64,000 nt of DNA from Catellatospora sp. TT07R-123 (GCF_018327705.1 NZ_BNEM01000002.1:1736001-1800000), one strand, 5' to 3'; positions 47,771 to 60,044 are shown, counted from the first letter of the stretch. The notes: generated from the letters alone by a model not told the origin. A program made the numbers and translations.

Positions 47771-49162
47771 TCAGAACGTACCGGCGGTGTTGCACTTGGC
47801 CTTCTGGACGATGCAGTCCTTCACCCGGTGGCCCAGGGCCGCGTTGTCCCAGACGAGGAACGAGTCGCCGTGGATCGACGAGGCCATGCCCGAGGACAGC
47901 GTGAAGCCGTCGGCGCTGCCGTGGGTGGGGTAGTCGATCACGAACGAGACGTTCGGGATGGCGATCGGGAACGGCGCGACGCACTTGCCGTCGACGGTGT
48001 TGTAGGAGACGTGCGACTTGTGGTCGGGGCTGTCCAGGTGGACACCGTCCCAGCAGTCCTGGAACACCAGCTGGAAGGTGAGGTTGGCGGTCGGGGCGCA
48101 GATCGGCCAGTTGCCGTCGGCGCTGCGGCCGATCTCGCCGCCGGGGCCCGCGCACCAGAACTGGTTGGGCACACCGGCCGGGGTCGGCGACTGCTTCTTG
48201 GCGTCGCCGGCGATCATCCGGAAGCCCTGCGGGAAGGGCAGCGTCTTGGTCGGGTCGGGCAGCCGCGAGCTGTAGTACACGGTCATGCCGCGCGGCTCGA
48301 CCGCCACGCCCCGCTCGTACAGGGTGGGGATCCAGTACGCGGAGGGGTCGCCCACCGGGCCGCAGCTCGACGCGGTGTTGTTGCGAAGTGACGCGGTGGT
48401 GGTCGCCGCGTTCGCGGCACGGTTGCCGAAGAAGCTGTGCATGTGCGACGCGCCGGGCAGCCCCGGGAAGACGATCGGGTCGTCCTTCAGGGAGTGGCTG
48501 TAGACGCACGCGGCGTTGAACTCCGAGACCCGCACCGCGTTGGGGGGCGCCGGGTTCATGACCATCGCGTTGAACTCGGCGAGCTGGGCGTTCCACGCGG
48601 CCTGGTCCATGTTGACCCAGCCGCTGCCGGACGACGTGCTGGGGCTGGGCTGGGCGCCGCCCGTGCCGAAGACCTGGAACTCCCACAGCGACGCGCCGTA
48701 CTGCGTGGCGCGGCGGGTGGTGTTCAGCCGCACGTACTGGCCGGAGCCGGTGACGTTGAGCGTCTGGACTCCGCCGGTGCCGTCGACGGTGGTGTTGATC
48801 GTCGTCCAGGTGGTGCCGTTGGGGGACGTCTGGATGGTGAAGTCGCGCGCGTAGGCGGTCTCCCAGGTGATGACCACGCGGTTGATGGTGGCGGTGGCGC
48901 CCAGGTCGACCTGGAGCCATTGCGGGTCGCTGAACGCGCTCGACCAGCGGGTGGCCGGGTTGCCGTCGACCGCGGCGGACGCGGGCGTGCCGGCGTTCTC
49001 GGTGGACGACGCCGTCGCCGGGCGCCCCTGCGACAGCGGGGTCTCGGCGGCGGAGGCGCGCATGGCCTGGTTGGTGAGCAACGCGGCGATCATCGCGGTG
49101 ACGGTGACACCGAGCACTAATGTGCGCGGCCGGTTTCTGCCCGTGAGGGCACGGTTGAGCAT
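47771..49162 (-). CDS. Secreted discoidin (F5/8 type C) + DUF1996 protein
   Basis: A 463-residue exported protein. The signal region is TLVLGVTVTAMIAALL with cleavage near ASAAE (~39). Residues ~42-172 are an F5/8 type C (discoidin) carbohydrate-binding domain: LSQGRPATASSTENAGTPAS, NPATRWSSAFSDPQWLQVDL, YVRLNTTRRATQYGASLWEF and QVFGTG. After a Pro/Ser linker comes a DUF1996 domain (~185-463) with AACVYSHSLKDDPIVFPG, SHMHSFFGN and FQDCWDGVHLDSPDHKSHVS. DUF1996 is common in wood-rot fungi and actinomycetes and is suspected to act on polysaccharides; activity is unproven. CebR-like palindromes precede it. ATG at 49162 follows GGAGG. Confidence 0.9.
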   Translation of the reverse strand: MLNRALTGRNRPRTLVLGVTVTAMIAALLTNQAMRASAAETPLSQGRPATASSTENAGTPASAAVDGNPATRWSSAFSDPQWLQVDLGATATINRVVITWETAYARDFTIQTSPNGTTWTTINTTVDGTGGVQTLNVTGSGQYVRLNTTRRATQYGASLWEFQVFGTGGAQPSPSTSSGSGWVNMDQAAWNAQLAEFNAMVMNPAPPNAVRVSEFNAACVYSHSLKDDPIVFPGLPGASHMHSFFGNRAANAATTTASLRNNTASSCGPVGDPSAYWIPTLYERGVAVEPRGMTVYYSSRLPDPTKTLPFPQGFRMIAGDAKKQSPTPAGVPNQFWCAGPGGEIGRSADGNWPICAPTANLTFQLVFQDCWDGVHLDSPDHKSHVSYNTVDGKCVAPFPIAIPNVSFVIDYPTHGSADGFTLSSGMASSIHGDSFLVWDNAALGHRVKDCIVQKAKCNTAGTF

Positions 49163-49250
49163 GACGGATCCTCCGGTTCTGCGGGGACGGTCGCGACGGG
49201 GTTCCACTGGTGCACAGGTCCTCCTCGGGGGCACGAGGAGGGATCTTGCC

Positions 49251-49264
49251 AGAGAGCGCTCTCT
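49251..49264. promoter_or_regulatory. CebR/LacI-like operator 1
   Basis: AGAGAGCGCTCTCT is a perfect 14-bp palindrome sharing its GAGCGCTC core with the CebR box (TGGGAGCGCTCCCA) that controls cellulose use in actinomycetes; 10 of 14 positions match. It is ~90 bases upstream of the DUF1996 start and next to a TATAGA hexamer. Confidence 0.6.
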
Positions 49265-49408
49265 ATACCTGCATGGTGAACTCATCGCCGACCGGTGTCA
49301 ATAGGTAGGAATCGATGACAATGTGCCTGCCAAGAATCACCTTCTGCATAAATTGGACATCAGAAGTAAGGCAGACCTGGTCGCGAGCCTCCCGCGGAGG
49401 CGGCCGCC

Positions 49409-49422
49409 AGGGAGCGCTCTCC
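49409..49422. promoter_or_regulatory. CebR/LacI-like operator 2
   Basis: AGGGAGCGCTCTCC matches the CebR box at 11 of 14 positions. It lies 145 bases from operator 1, a distance at which a LacI-family tetramer or two dimers could act together, and ~130 bases before the ligase start. Confidence 0.5.
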
Positions 49423-49506
49423 AGAAGGTGCGCGGTACACCCGCATGTTTTCTCGGAGGCGGTTTTCGGAGCCCGATTCCTGTCACACCCTGCGGATATG
49501 TTGTAG

Positions 49507-51660
<2,154 letters not shown>

Positions 51661-51685
51661 CCGGCCGCCGTCTGCGATGACGGCG

Positions 51686-51727
51686 ACGGGCGGAGCCCGG
51701 GTCCACGACGACCCGGGCTCCGCCCGT
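51686..51727. terminator. Bidirectional hairpin terminator after ligA
   Basis: Perfect 17-base arms (51686-51702 and 51711-51727, core GGAGCCCGGGT) with an eight-base loop between the convergent genes ending at 51660 and 51734. Confidence 0.82.
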
Positions 51728-51733
51728 GCCCGG

Positions 51734-52195
51734 CTATGGTCCGGTCTTGCGCCAGCGCCGCCGCAGGCCGTCGATGCCCAGGTCCTCGCGGAACCCGCCC
51801 ACCATGGCGCGGCGCAGTTCCCGCGGGTCCGGCAGCTCCGTCGCGCCCTGTTCCAGCGCGTCCCGGTAGACCCGCAGGACGGCGCTCATGGCACCGGCGG
51901 TGTTCATGTTCTCGGCGAGCAGCCGCACCTGGTTCAGGACCTCGTACGCCCGGACGAGGGCGCTCCACACCGCGCGCCGCTGCTCCTCGCGGTCCCCCGC
52001 ACCATAGTTGATCAGCTTGGCGAGCTCGCTGGTGACCGACTCGACCTCACGCAGCGCGGCCGCATACACCTCACGGCGCTGCACGTGGAGGTCGTGCGCC
52101 CGCCGCGACCGGTCCTCGCGCCAGGCCCGGATCTCGGTGAACGCCGCGGCCAGCGCGACGCCGCCCAGCGCGAACAGGCCGCCGTCTATCTCCAT
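51734..52195 (-). CDS. Small membrane-anchored coiled-coil-like protein
   Basis: A 153-residue protein with one N-terminal hydrophobic segment (GGLFALGGVALAAAFTEI) followed by an extended charged helical region (REDRSRRAHDLHVQRREVYA and on) and a basic end (LRRRWRKTGP). No family is recognised; topology suggests a short anchor with a cytoplasmic helical bundle. No ribosome site precedes the ATG at 52195; TAACCT six bases upstream may be the -10 of a leaderless message. The gene is isolated. Confidence 0.7.
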   Translation of the reverse strand: MEIDGGLFALGGVALAAAFTEIRAWREDRSRRAHDLHVQRREVYAAALREVESVTSELAKLINYGAGDREEQRRAVWSALVRAYEVLNQVRLLAENMNTAGAMSAVLRVYRDALEQGATELPDPRELRRAMVGGFREDLGIDGLRRRWRKTGP

Positions 52196-52221
52196 GCCTG
52201 GAGGTTAGCGGGACCGATCAA

Positions 52222-53418
52222 CTAGGTGCGGAGCTCCAGGAAGGACATGTCGACCAGGTCCTCGGGCGGGGTCACGTAGTCCACCCCGTCGGCCACCCAG
52301 CCCGCGACGAGCACCAGGCCGGTCGGGCGGTGCCTGGCGGCGAACCCGAACGGGCGCTCGACCGTGAAGCAGACGTTCGGCGGCACCGTCGGCGAAAAGC
52401 TGCCGCCTGCCAGGGACACCCGGGTCGCCACCGCGGCTTCGAACCCGAGCGCGGTGAAGGACGCGGTCAGACTCTGCTTGGCCGCGCCGACCGCCAGGGG
52501 CGACTCGCTCATGCCGGGGAACCGTTGCCGGGACCGGTCGGACACCGTACGCAGCCCGAACAGATCCGCGAACGCCAGCAGGTCAGGTGCGCTGTCGACG
52601 TCGAAGCGGGGCAGGTAGGAGAACAGCTGCGGTTCGGCGGTGCGGTGGTAGTGCCCGATGCTCACGCCCGGCGCCTGGTCCTGGGCGGTGAGCTGGGAAC
52701 CGAGCCGGACCGGGGTGAGCGTCGCCGGTGCGCTGATCCCGGCCGCCAGCACCGCCCCGGCGGGGGCGTCCTCGGCGCCGAGCAGGATGTCGACGGTGAT
52801 GTCGTCCGAGCCCTCCACCGACAGCACCGAGATCCGGCCTGCCGCGGTGTCGTAGACGGCGAGCTGGTCCCGATCGGCTGAGGCGCGCTTCAAACCCGCC
52901 AGCCGGCGTCGTGCCCAGGGTCCTTGCTGACCGGAGATCACATCGTGTTCGAACGGTTCCTTCCAGGTGGTTCGCACCGTCAGCACGGTCGCCAGGACCA
53001 GCAGCTCCTCCGGTCCGTCCGGGGCGGGAGGGCATTCCAGCAGGTCACCGACCTGTTCCCGGGTCCATGCGGCGAGGGCGCCGTCGGTCAGCACCCCGAT
53101 CGACCCCGCCGGGACCGTACGCAGCCACTGCTCGCGAACGGGCACGTCAGGGTGGAACCACACGCCCAGCGCGGCCCGGAGCGCGGGTGCTGCCCGCAGC
53201 AGGCCGAGCAGCGCGGTCGCCGCCTCCGGCGCGTCTTCGGCGGGCAGCCCCACCGCTGCCGCGAGCTCGGCCCGGCCGTCGCCGTCGGCAGCCGACGCGA
53301 GGTATGCCAGCAGCGGCCAGACACCCGCCCCGGAAACCGCCGCCGACGCGTCTGCCGAAAACGTCTCCGCCCATCGCGCCGTCAGCGTGTTCGCCCCGGC
53401 CACCGCCTTCTCGATCAT
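52222..53418 (-). CDS. Serpin family protein
   Basis: A 398-residue protein with serpin architecture. The N-terminal half has ANTLTARWAETFSADASAAV and GVWPLLAYLASAADGDGRAE (helix B region, with loss of the exact NxxxSPxS). The C-terminal half carries SLTASFTALGFEAAVATRVS, the hinge and reactive-loop region, and NVCFTVERPFGFAARHRPTG followed by LVLVAGWV (the B-sheet end, equal to the FNRPFLFxI...xFxGxV pattern). No signal peptide is seen, so it is cytoplasmic. The candidate reactive-loop stretch (VSLAGGSFSPTVPP) is short, and the hinge lacks the Ala-rich pattern of inhibitory serpins, so inhibition is doubtful. TAGGGT seven bases before the ATG suggests a leaderless mRNA. Confidence 0.8.
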   Translation of the reverse strand: MIEKAVAGANTLTARWAETFSADASAAVSGAGVWPLLAYLASAADGDGRAELAAAVGLPAEDAPEAATALLGLLRAAPALRAALGVWFHPDVPVREQWLRTVPAGSIGVLTDGALAAWTREQVGDLLECPPAPDGPEELLVLATVLTVRTTWKEPFEHDVISGQQGPWARRRLAGLKRASADRDQLAVYDTAAGRISVLSVEGSDDITVDILLGAEDAPAGAVLAAGISAPATLTPVRLGSQLTAQDQAPGVSIGHYHRTAEPQLFSYLPRFDVDSAPDLLAFADLFGLRTVSDRSRQRFPGMSESPLAVGAAKQSLTASFTALGFEAAVATRVSLAGGSFSPTVPPNVCFTVERPFGFAARHRPTGLVLVAGWVADGVDYVTPPEDLVDMSFLELRT

Positions 53419-53509
53419 GCGATGGACCCTACGCCGAGGCGGCCGGATTCGTGTCCGTCCACTATGGCCGCACGTGCGGCGCGGCTGGGACCGCGCAGGC
53501 TGTGACGGC

Positions 53510-53546
53510 GGTGGCCGCCACCGACCTGAGGTCGGCGGCGGCCACC
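53510..53546 (-). terminator. Hairpin terminator after katG
   Basis: Arms of 18 bases (53510-53527 and 53529-53546, core GGTGGCCGCC / GGCGGCCACC) pair with one mismatch. It begins 25 bases beyond the katG stop at 53571. Confidence 0.72.
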
Positions 53547-53570
53547 GTCACCGGCAGGGCCGGTCGAGGA

Positions 53571-55835
<2,265 letters not shown>

Positions 55836-56267
55836 TCAGGAATCGCCGGCGGTGGAGCAGCCGGGGCACAGGCCCCAGTAGACGACCTCGGCCTCGTCGA
55901 TCGAGAAGCCGTGGTCATCGGACGCGGTCAGGCAGGGCGCACCACCGACGGCGCAGTCGACGTCGGCGATGAGCCCGCAGGACCGGCACACCATGTGGTG
56001 GTGGTTGTCCCCGACCCGCGACTCGTAGCGGGCCGGGGAACCGGACGGCTGGATGCGCCGCACCAGGCCCGCGGCCGTCAGCGCGTGCAGCGAGTCGTAC
56101 ACGGCCTGGTGGGACACCTCGGGCAGGCCCGTGCGGGCCGCGGTGATGATCGCGTCGGTGTCGGCGTGCGGATGCGCGTGCACCGCGCTCAGCACCGCCA
56201 GCCTCGGCCGGGTCACCCGTAGCGCGGCCCCGCGGAGCATCTGCTCGAAGTCCAGGGTCGTGGCCAC
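55836..56267 (-). CDS. furA: Fur-family regulator of katG (FurA/CatR)
   Basis: A 143-residue Fur-family repressor. The winged helix is RVTRPRLAVLSAVHAHPHAD to SHQAVYDSLHALTAAGLVRR. Metal-binding features are NHHHMVCRSCGLIADVDC and a C-terminal CPGC, giving two CxxC pairs for structural zinc. FurA/CatR proteins sense peroxide by metal-catalysed oxidation and repress the linked katG. GTG at 56267 is chosen because a promoter (TTGACT at 56303-56298, TAAGAC at 56281-56276, 16 bases apart) places the transcript start about at the start codon. Mycobacterial furA is likewise leaderless. An inverted repeat overlaps the -35. Confidence 0.93.
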   Translation of the reverse strand: MATTLDFEQMLRGAALRVTRPRLAVLSAVHAHPHADTDAIITAARTGLPEVSHQAVYDSLHALTAAGLVRRIQPSGSPARYESRVGDNHHHMVCRSCGLIADVDCAVGGAPCLTASDDHGFSIDEAEVVYWGLCPGCSTAGDS

Positions 56268-56275
56268 GCCTCGCA

Positions 56276-56311
56276 GTCTTACCCCTTTTCTGGAATGAGT
56301 CAAGAAAGGGG
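56276..56311 (-). promoter_or_regulatory. furA-katG promoter and FurA/CatR box
   Basis: Promoter: TTGACT (56303-56298) and TAAGAC (56281-56276), 16-base spacer. Overlapping it, arms CCCCTTTTCT (56282-56291) and AGAAAGGGG (56303-56311) form an inverted repeat around an AT-rich centre, as in autoregulated furA/catR operators. Confidence 0.7.
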
Positions 56312-56385
56312 CCCGAACGATCGGTCAGTCGAGCACGAAACCGCCGATACCACTGCCTGCCCGCCCCGAATTCCGGGATCAATGA

Positions 56386-56400
56386 GGAACGAAACGTTCC
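56386..56400. promoter_or_regulatory. Short palindrome before the YdeI-like gene
   Basis: GGAACG (56386-56391) and CGTTCC (56395-56400) with an AAA spacer lie about 24 bases before the start at 56424; a candidate repressor site, regulator unknown. Confidence 0.4.
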
Positions 56401-56423
56401 GCATGGGGTCGTAGCGTGGCGGT

Positions 56424-56837
56424 ATGAACAACCACGGTCACGCCGTCCTCGACGGCCAGGCGTACGTCTTCACCCGCCCGGACGACTTCGCCGCCTGGCT
56501 GGAGGAGCACCACGCCCAGGACGGCGGGATCTGGCTGAAGATCGCCAAGGCGGGTGCGGCGCACACGACCGTGACCGGGTTCGAAGCGGTCGAGGTCGGC
56601 CTGTGCTACGGCTGGATCAGCAGCCTGCGCCGGCCGCTGGACCGGGACTTCTTCCTCCAGCGCTACACCCGGCGCCGCCCGCGCAGCCCATGGTCGAGGG
56701 TCAACGTCGACCTGGTCGCGAAGCTCGCCGCCGAGGGCCGGATGCGTCCGCCGGGCTGGGCCGAGGTGCACAGCGCCCAGGCCGACGGCCGCTGGGAGCA
56801 GGCCGGCCTCGTCCTGCGGTCAGGCGGCGGCCGCTGA
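56424..56837 (+). CDS. YdeI/OmpD-associated family protein
   Basis: A 137-residue cytoplasmic protein. The markers are FAAWLEEHHAQDGGIWLKIA, the motif VEVGLCYGWISSLRRPLDRD (family consensus EALCfGWIDg...), FLQRYTRRRPRSPWSRVNVD and LVAKLAAEGRM. The family's role is unclear; some members are linked to peptide or polymyxin sensitivity. No ribosome site is seen; TAGCGT (56412-56417) six bases before the ATG suggests a leaderless mRNA. It is divergent from furA and converges on the gene at 56867. Confidence 0.83.
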   Translation: MNNHGHAVLDGQAYVFTRPDDFAAWLEEHHAQDGGIWLKIAKAGAAHTTVTGFEAVEVGLCYGWISSLRRPLDRDFFLQRYTRRRPRSPWSRVNVDLVAKLAAEGRMRPPGWAEVHSAQADGRWEQAGLVLRSGGGR

Positions 56838-56866
56838 CCCGGCCGCTGCGCCCGCTCCATCGGAGA

Positions 56867-57565
56867 TCAGCCGCCGCAGGCGGTGGTCTCGCGGTGCACC
56901 ATCAGGACGAACGTCTTGGTGTACGCGGGCCGCTGCGGGCGCGGCCAGGGCAGGGCGAGCAGCGCCTCGCTCGCGGCTTCCGCCACGCGGCCGTTGACCC
57001 GCACCTCGGCGGTCTCCCGGCCCGCCGGGCCGCCGAACAGGATCTTCACGCCGTTGAGGAACTCGCGGTCGGCCTCGGCTTCGAGGTGCGGGGCCAGCAG
57101 TGGCAGCAGCGGCGTGTCGGCGGCCCACTGGGGCAGCTCGCCGACCGGACCGACGCCGAAGCCGTAGTAGCCGGGCAGGATCGCATGCCAGCCGAGCACG
57201 CCGTTGGGGTTGTCGCCGTGCAGGTGGTCGGCCCACTTGTTCGCCGGCTGCATGAGCTCGATCGCGGTGGCCGCGGTCAGCTCGGCCCAGCTGTCGACGG
57301 CCTGGCGCCACTGGTCGCGCAGGTCGGCACCCAACCCCGAGGTGCAGTCGACGATCGAGGTGTCGGCGGGCCGGTCGACGTTGAGCAGCAGCACCAGGTC
57401 GAGGTGGTTGTCGTGGTCGGTGTGGTTGTCCTGCAGCAGCACGCCGACGGTGCCCGGGCCCCGCAGCAGCGGGCCGTCGATGTCGTCGGCCGACCAGGCG
57501 GGGCCGAACCGGCTCAGCCGCTCGGCGACGATGGTCAGGACCTCGCGGTTGCGGTCGTAGGTCAT
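56867..57565 (-). CDS. Conserved hypothetical protein (possibly DUF6348)
   Basis: A 232-residue cytoplasmic protein found, to my recollection, in several actinobacteria; the DUF assignment is uncertain. Visible features are DGPLLRGPGTVGVLLQDNHT, DHDNHLDLVLLLNV, WHAILPGYYGFGVGPV and RPAYTKTFVLMVHRETTACG. It lacks a signal peptide and clear catalytic motifs. A GAGGAAG ribosome site precedes the ATG at 57565. It resembles immunity-protein-like or polymorphic-toxin-associated folds only in general size; I do not assign a function. Confidence 0.7.
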   Translation of the reverse strand: MTYDRNREVLTIVAERLSRFGPAWSADDIDGPLLRGPGTVGVLLQDNHTDHDNHLDLVLLLNVDRPADTSIVDCTSGLGADLRDQWRQAVDSWAELTAATAIELMQPANKWADHLHGDNPNGVLGWHAILPGYYGFGVGPVGELPQWAADTPLLPLLAPHLEAEADREFLNGVKILFGGPAGRETAEVRVNGRVAEAASEALLALPWPRPQRPAYTKTFVLMVHRETTACGG

Positions 57566-57671
57566 GGGCTGCTTCCTCGACGTCGAAAGGGAACCCGCAC
57601 CGTAGCACCGGCGGCAAACCTGCCTCCGCCGCTTTACCGCCGCACCCCGCCACCGCGGCGGCCTCTGCCAA

Positions 57672-57733
57672 GATCTGAAATCGTGGACGATGGGAGCTGC
57701 CAGGGCAGCACCAGGCGTCCACGATTTCGGATC
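57672..57733. terminator. Long hairpin overlapping the SRPBCC stop
   Basis: Arms of 17 bases (57672-57688 and 57717-57733, core AAATCGTGGAC / GTCCACGATTT) pair with one mismatch, with a second GCTGCC/GGCAGC stem inside. The right arm includes the stop codon of the SRPBCC gene at 57732. It probably terminates that transcript. Confidence 0.65.
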
Positions 57734-58151
57734 ATCCACCTACGGCGGCAGCCTGGAAGCCCAGGTTCTCGGTGGTGATCGCGCGGCGGATGAGGCCGCC
57801 GAACAGCAGCCCGAACAGCAGCGCGCCGCGCCCGGCGACCTCGATCGCCAGGGTGTTGCGGCAGCCGCCGCCGACGGGTTCGAGCAGGTGCGAGCCGGTC
57901 ATGACCAGGCCCATCCGGACGGTCTGCCAGGTGAACTCGCGGCCCTCGGCCAGCCGGGTGACGGTCCAGACGGCCTCGGACTGGCCGGGCTGCTTGACGC
58001 GGGCCTGGCCGCCGACGCGCAGCGGGCCGTCGTCGAGCCGGACGACGCTGGTCATGGTGGGGGTGGTGTCGGGCCAGCGCTCGACGTCGAGGGTCATTGC
58101 CCAGACGACGTCGACCGGGGCGTCGATGACGATCGCGTTCTCCCATCGCAT
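57732..58151 (-). CDS. SRPBCC family protein
   Basis: A 139-residue START/Bet v1-like protein: IVIDAPVDVVWAMTLDVERW (entry strand with the helix), RLDDGPLRVGGQARVKQPGQ, TWQTVRMGLVMTGSHLLEPV and a helical end. These proteins bind hydrophobic ligands (polyketides, lipids) or act as cyclases. It is divergent from the TetR gene at 58197 and shares two operators with it. A TACATT -10 element seven bases before the ATG predicts a leaderless mRNA. Confidence 0.87.
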   Translation of the reverse strand: MRWENAIVIDAPVDVVWAMTLDVERWPDTTPTMTSVVRLDDGPLRVGGQARVKQPGQSEAVWTVTRLAEGREFTWQTVRMGLVMTGSHLLEPVGGGCRNTLAIEVAGRGALLFGLLFGGLIRRAITTENLGFQAAAVGG

Positions 58152-58161
58152 GCCAGTCAAT

Positions 58162-58196
58162 GTACCATCTGGTACACGCCAGGTACCATCCGGTAC
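58162..58196. promoter_or_regulatory. Twin TetR operators
   Basis: Two 14-bp inverted repeats, GTACCATCTGGTAC (58162-58175) and GTACCATCCGGTAC (58183-58196), have centres 21 bases apart, two helical turns. Each contains or overlaps the -10-like hexamer of one of the divergent genes, so binding would silence both. Confidence 0.78.
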
Positions 58197-58799
58197 ATGC
58201 CAGCGGACAACCCCAGCACCCGTGACATGCTCGACCGCGTCATCGCGTACGCCGCGGCAGAAGGCGTGACCGGCCGGAGCCTGCGCGAGATCGCCGCCGG
58301 GGTCGGCACCAGCCACCGGATGCTCATCTACCACTTCGGCTCGCGCGAGGGCCTGCTGGCCGCGATCGTCGCCCGCATCGAGCAGCAGCAGCGCGATCTG
58401 CTCGCCCGGCTGCCCGACCGGCTGCCGCCCGGACGCGACACCGGGCCCGAGGCGGCCGCCGCGCTCATGCTCGCCCTGTGGCAGCAGGTGTCCGACCCGG
58501 CCCTGCGCCCGTTCGTGCGCCTGTTCTTCGAGGTCGTCGGCGTGGCCGTGCACGGCGCACCCGGCACCGGGTCCTTCCTCGACGGGCTCACCCGGCCGTG
58601 GCTGGAGCAGGCCGAGGCCACGGTGCGGCAGCTCGGCCTGCCGCTGGACCGCGACGCGCTGCTGCTCGGGATCGCCACCAGCCGGGGCCTGCTGCTGGAG
58701 CTGCTGGCCGGAGCCGACCAGGCCGCCACCGACGCGTCGTACCGGTTGTTCCTGCGGATGTGGGTGCACTGGGCCGGGTCCGGGCCCCGGCCGGAATGA
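58197..58799 (+). CDS. TetR family transcriptional regulator
   Basis: A 200-residue repressor with helix-turn-helix at ~12-55 (TRDMLDRVIAYAAAEGVTGR, SLREIAAGVGTSHRMLIYHF, GSREGLLAAIV). The ATG at 58197 abuts the right operator; a TACCAT hexamer (58184-58189) seven bases upstream predicts a leaderless mRNA. It is divergent from the SRPBCC gene and probably controls it and itself. Confidence 0.92.
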   Translation: MPADNPSTRDMLDRVIAYAAAEGVTGRSLREIAAGVGTSHRMLIYHFGSREGLLAAIVARIEQQQRDLLARLPDRLPPGRDTGPEAAAALMLALWQQVSDPALRPFVRLFFEVVGVAVHGAPGTGSFLDGLTRPWLEQAEATVRQLGLPLDRDALLLGIATSRGLLLELLAGADQAATDASYRLFLRMWVHWAGSGPRPE

Positions 58800-58895
58800 G
58801 CCTGGCGGGCCGTGCAACCCGCGCGGGGGTCGGTTGCATGGAACAGGCATGAGCATGTGCAGCGAGCAGGTCCGGCCGTCCCGGCGGGAGCCCGC

Positions 58896-59396
58896 ATGAC
58901 CGACACCGGATTCCGCGAGTACGCCGCCGCCCGGCGGGCCGCGCTGCGGCGCACCGCGTACCTGCTGTGCGGCGACTGGCACCTGGCTGACGACCTGGTG
59001 CAGGACGCGCTGGCGGGGCTGTTCGTCCGCTGGCGCAAGGTTCGCGCCGGCGGCGAGGTCGACCCGTACGTGCGGCGCATGCTCGTCAACGGGTACCTGG
59101 CCACGCACCGGCGCGGCTGGCGGCGCGAGGTCGCCGTCGCCGAGCTGCCGGAGACCGCCGTGGCCGGGCCCGCCGACGACGGCACCCGCGACGTCCTGCT
59201 GCGGGCGCTGTCCGAACTGCACCCGTCCCAGCGCGCGGTCGTCGTGCTGCGCTACTGGGACGACCTGTCGGTCGAGCAGACCGCCGCGGTGCTGGGATGC
59301 AGCACCGGCAACGTCAAGAGCCAGGCCGCCCGCGGCCTGGCGCACCTGCGTACGGCGCTGGCACGCACCGGCGCCCTGGAGGGAGAAACCGTATGA
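58896..59396 (+). CDS. ECF sigma factor, SigE family of actinobacteria
   Basis: A 166-residue extracytoplasmic-function sigma factor. Region 2 is FREYAAARRAALRRTAYLLC to LADDLVQDALAGLFVRWRKV; region 4 is LSELHPSQRAVVVLRYWDDL to VEQTAAVLGCSTGNVKSQAA. This is the common actinobacterial SigE-like subgroup (annotated SigE family, not mycobacterial SigE). GCGGGAG precedes the ATG. Its stop overlaps the start of the next gene, which may be the anti-sigma factor. Confidence 0.9.
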   Translation: MTDTGFREYAAARRAALRRTAYLLCGDWHLADDLVQDALAGLFVRWRKVRAGGEVDPYVRRMLVNGYLATHRRGWRREVAVAELPETAVAGPADDGTRDVLLRALSELHPSQRAVVVLRYWDDLSVEQTAAVLGCSTGNVKSQAARGLAHLRTALARTGALEGETV

Positions 59397-59977
59397 CCGA
59401 GAACGAGGACGAGGTGCGCGCCGCGCTGGCCGCGCTCGTCGCCGACGAACCCGACCTGCCCGGCGGCACCGCCGACATCGAGCGGCGCGGCGTGCGCCGC
59501 CGCAACCGCCGCTTCGCCGCGATCGGTGCGCTGGTCGCGACCCCGCTGCTGGTCGGCGTGGTCGCGGTGGCGGCGTGGCCGACCCCGCAGCCGCAGCCGC
59601 TGGCCCAGCCCCCGGCGGCCTCGCCCACCCAGTTCGTGGACCCGAACGCCGGCACGCAGCTGGCCACCGGATTCCCGCTGGGCAGCGCGGTCGACGCCGT
59701 CGCCGGCGCGCTGCCCGCGGGCGTCGCGCTGGCCGAGCTGCCGATGGATCTGAGCTGGCAGGCCGACGGCTCGGTGCGGCTGCCGCTGGCCGCGGGCGGC
59801 GAGCTGACCGTCGCCGTCGCGGGCGGCACGTGCACGGCGAGCGCGGCCGCGCTGGAGACGGCCGACGCCGCGAAGGTCGCCGACGCGCTGTGCGCGGCGT
59901 GGGTCGCGCTGGGCTCGCCGCCGGTGGCCCCGGCCGGTCCGGCGCCGTCCGACCAGCCGGACCTCGCCGCGCGGTAA
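59393..59977 (+). CDS. Single-pass membrane protein coupled to ECF sigma (possible anti-sigma)
   Basis: A 194-residue protein: an acidic ~35-residue N-terminus (MTENEDEVRAALAALVADEP), a basic patch, one membrane helix (FAAIGALVATPLLVGVVAVA), then a Pro/Gln-rich linker and a secreted domain with two Cys. The ATG overlaps the sigma factor stop (ATGA). The topology fits an anti-sigma or sensor protein, but the cytoplasmic part lacks the HxxxCxxC of zinc anti-sigma factors, so the role is inferred from position only. Confidence 0.75.
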   Translation: MTENEDEVRAALAALVADEPDLPGGTADIERRGVRRRNRRFAAIGALVATPLLVGVVAVAAWPTPQPQPLAQPPAASPTQFVDPNAGTQLATGFPLGSAVDAVAGALPAGVALAELPMDLSWQADGSVRLPLAAGGELTVAVAGGTCTASAAALETADAAKVADALCAAWVALGSPPVAPAGPAPSDQPDLAAR

Positions 59978-60044
59978 GGGCTGCCGCGCCCCAGGGCGCG
60001 GTCGCGAGACGTCCCGCCAGGCGCCGGCGGGCCGTCTTGGCAGG

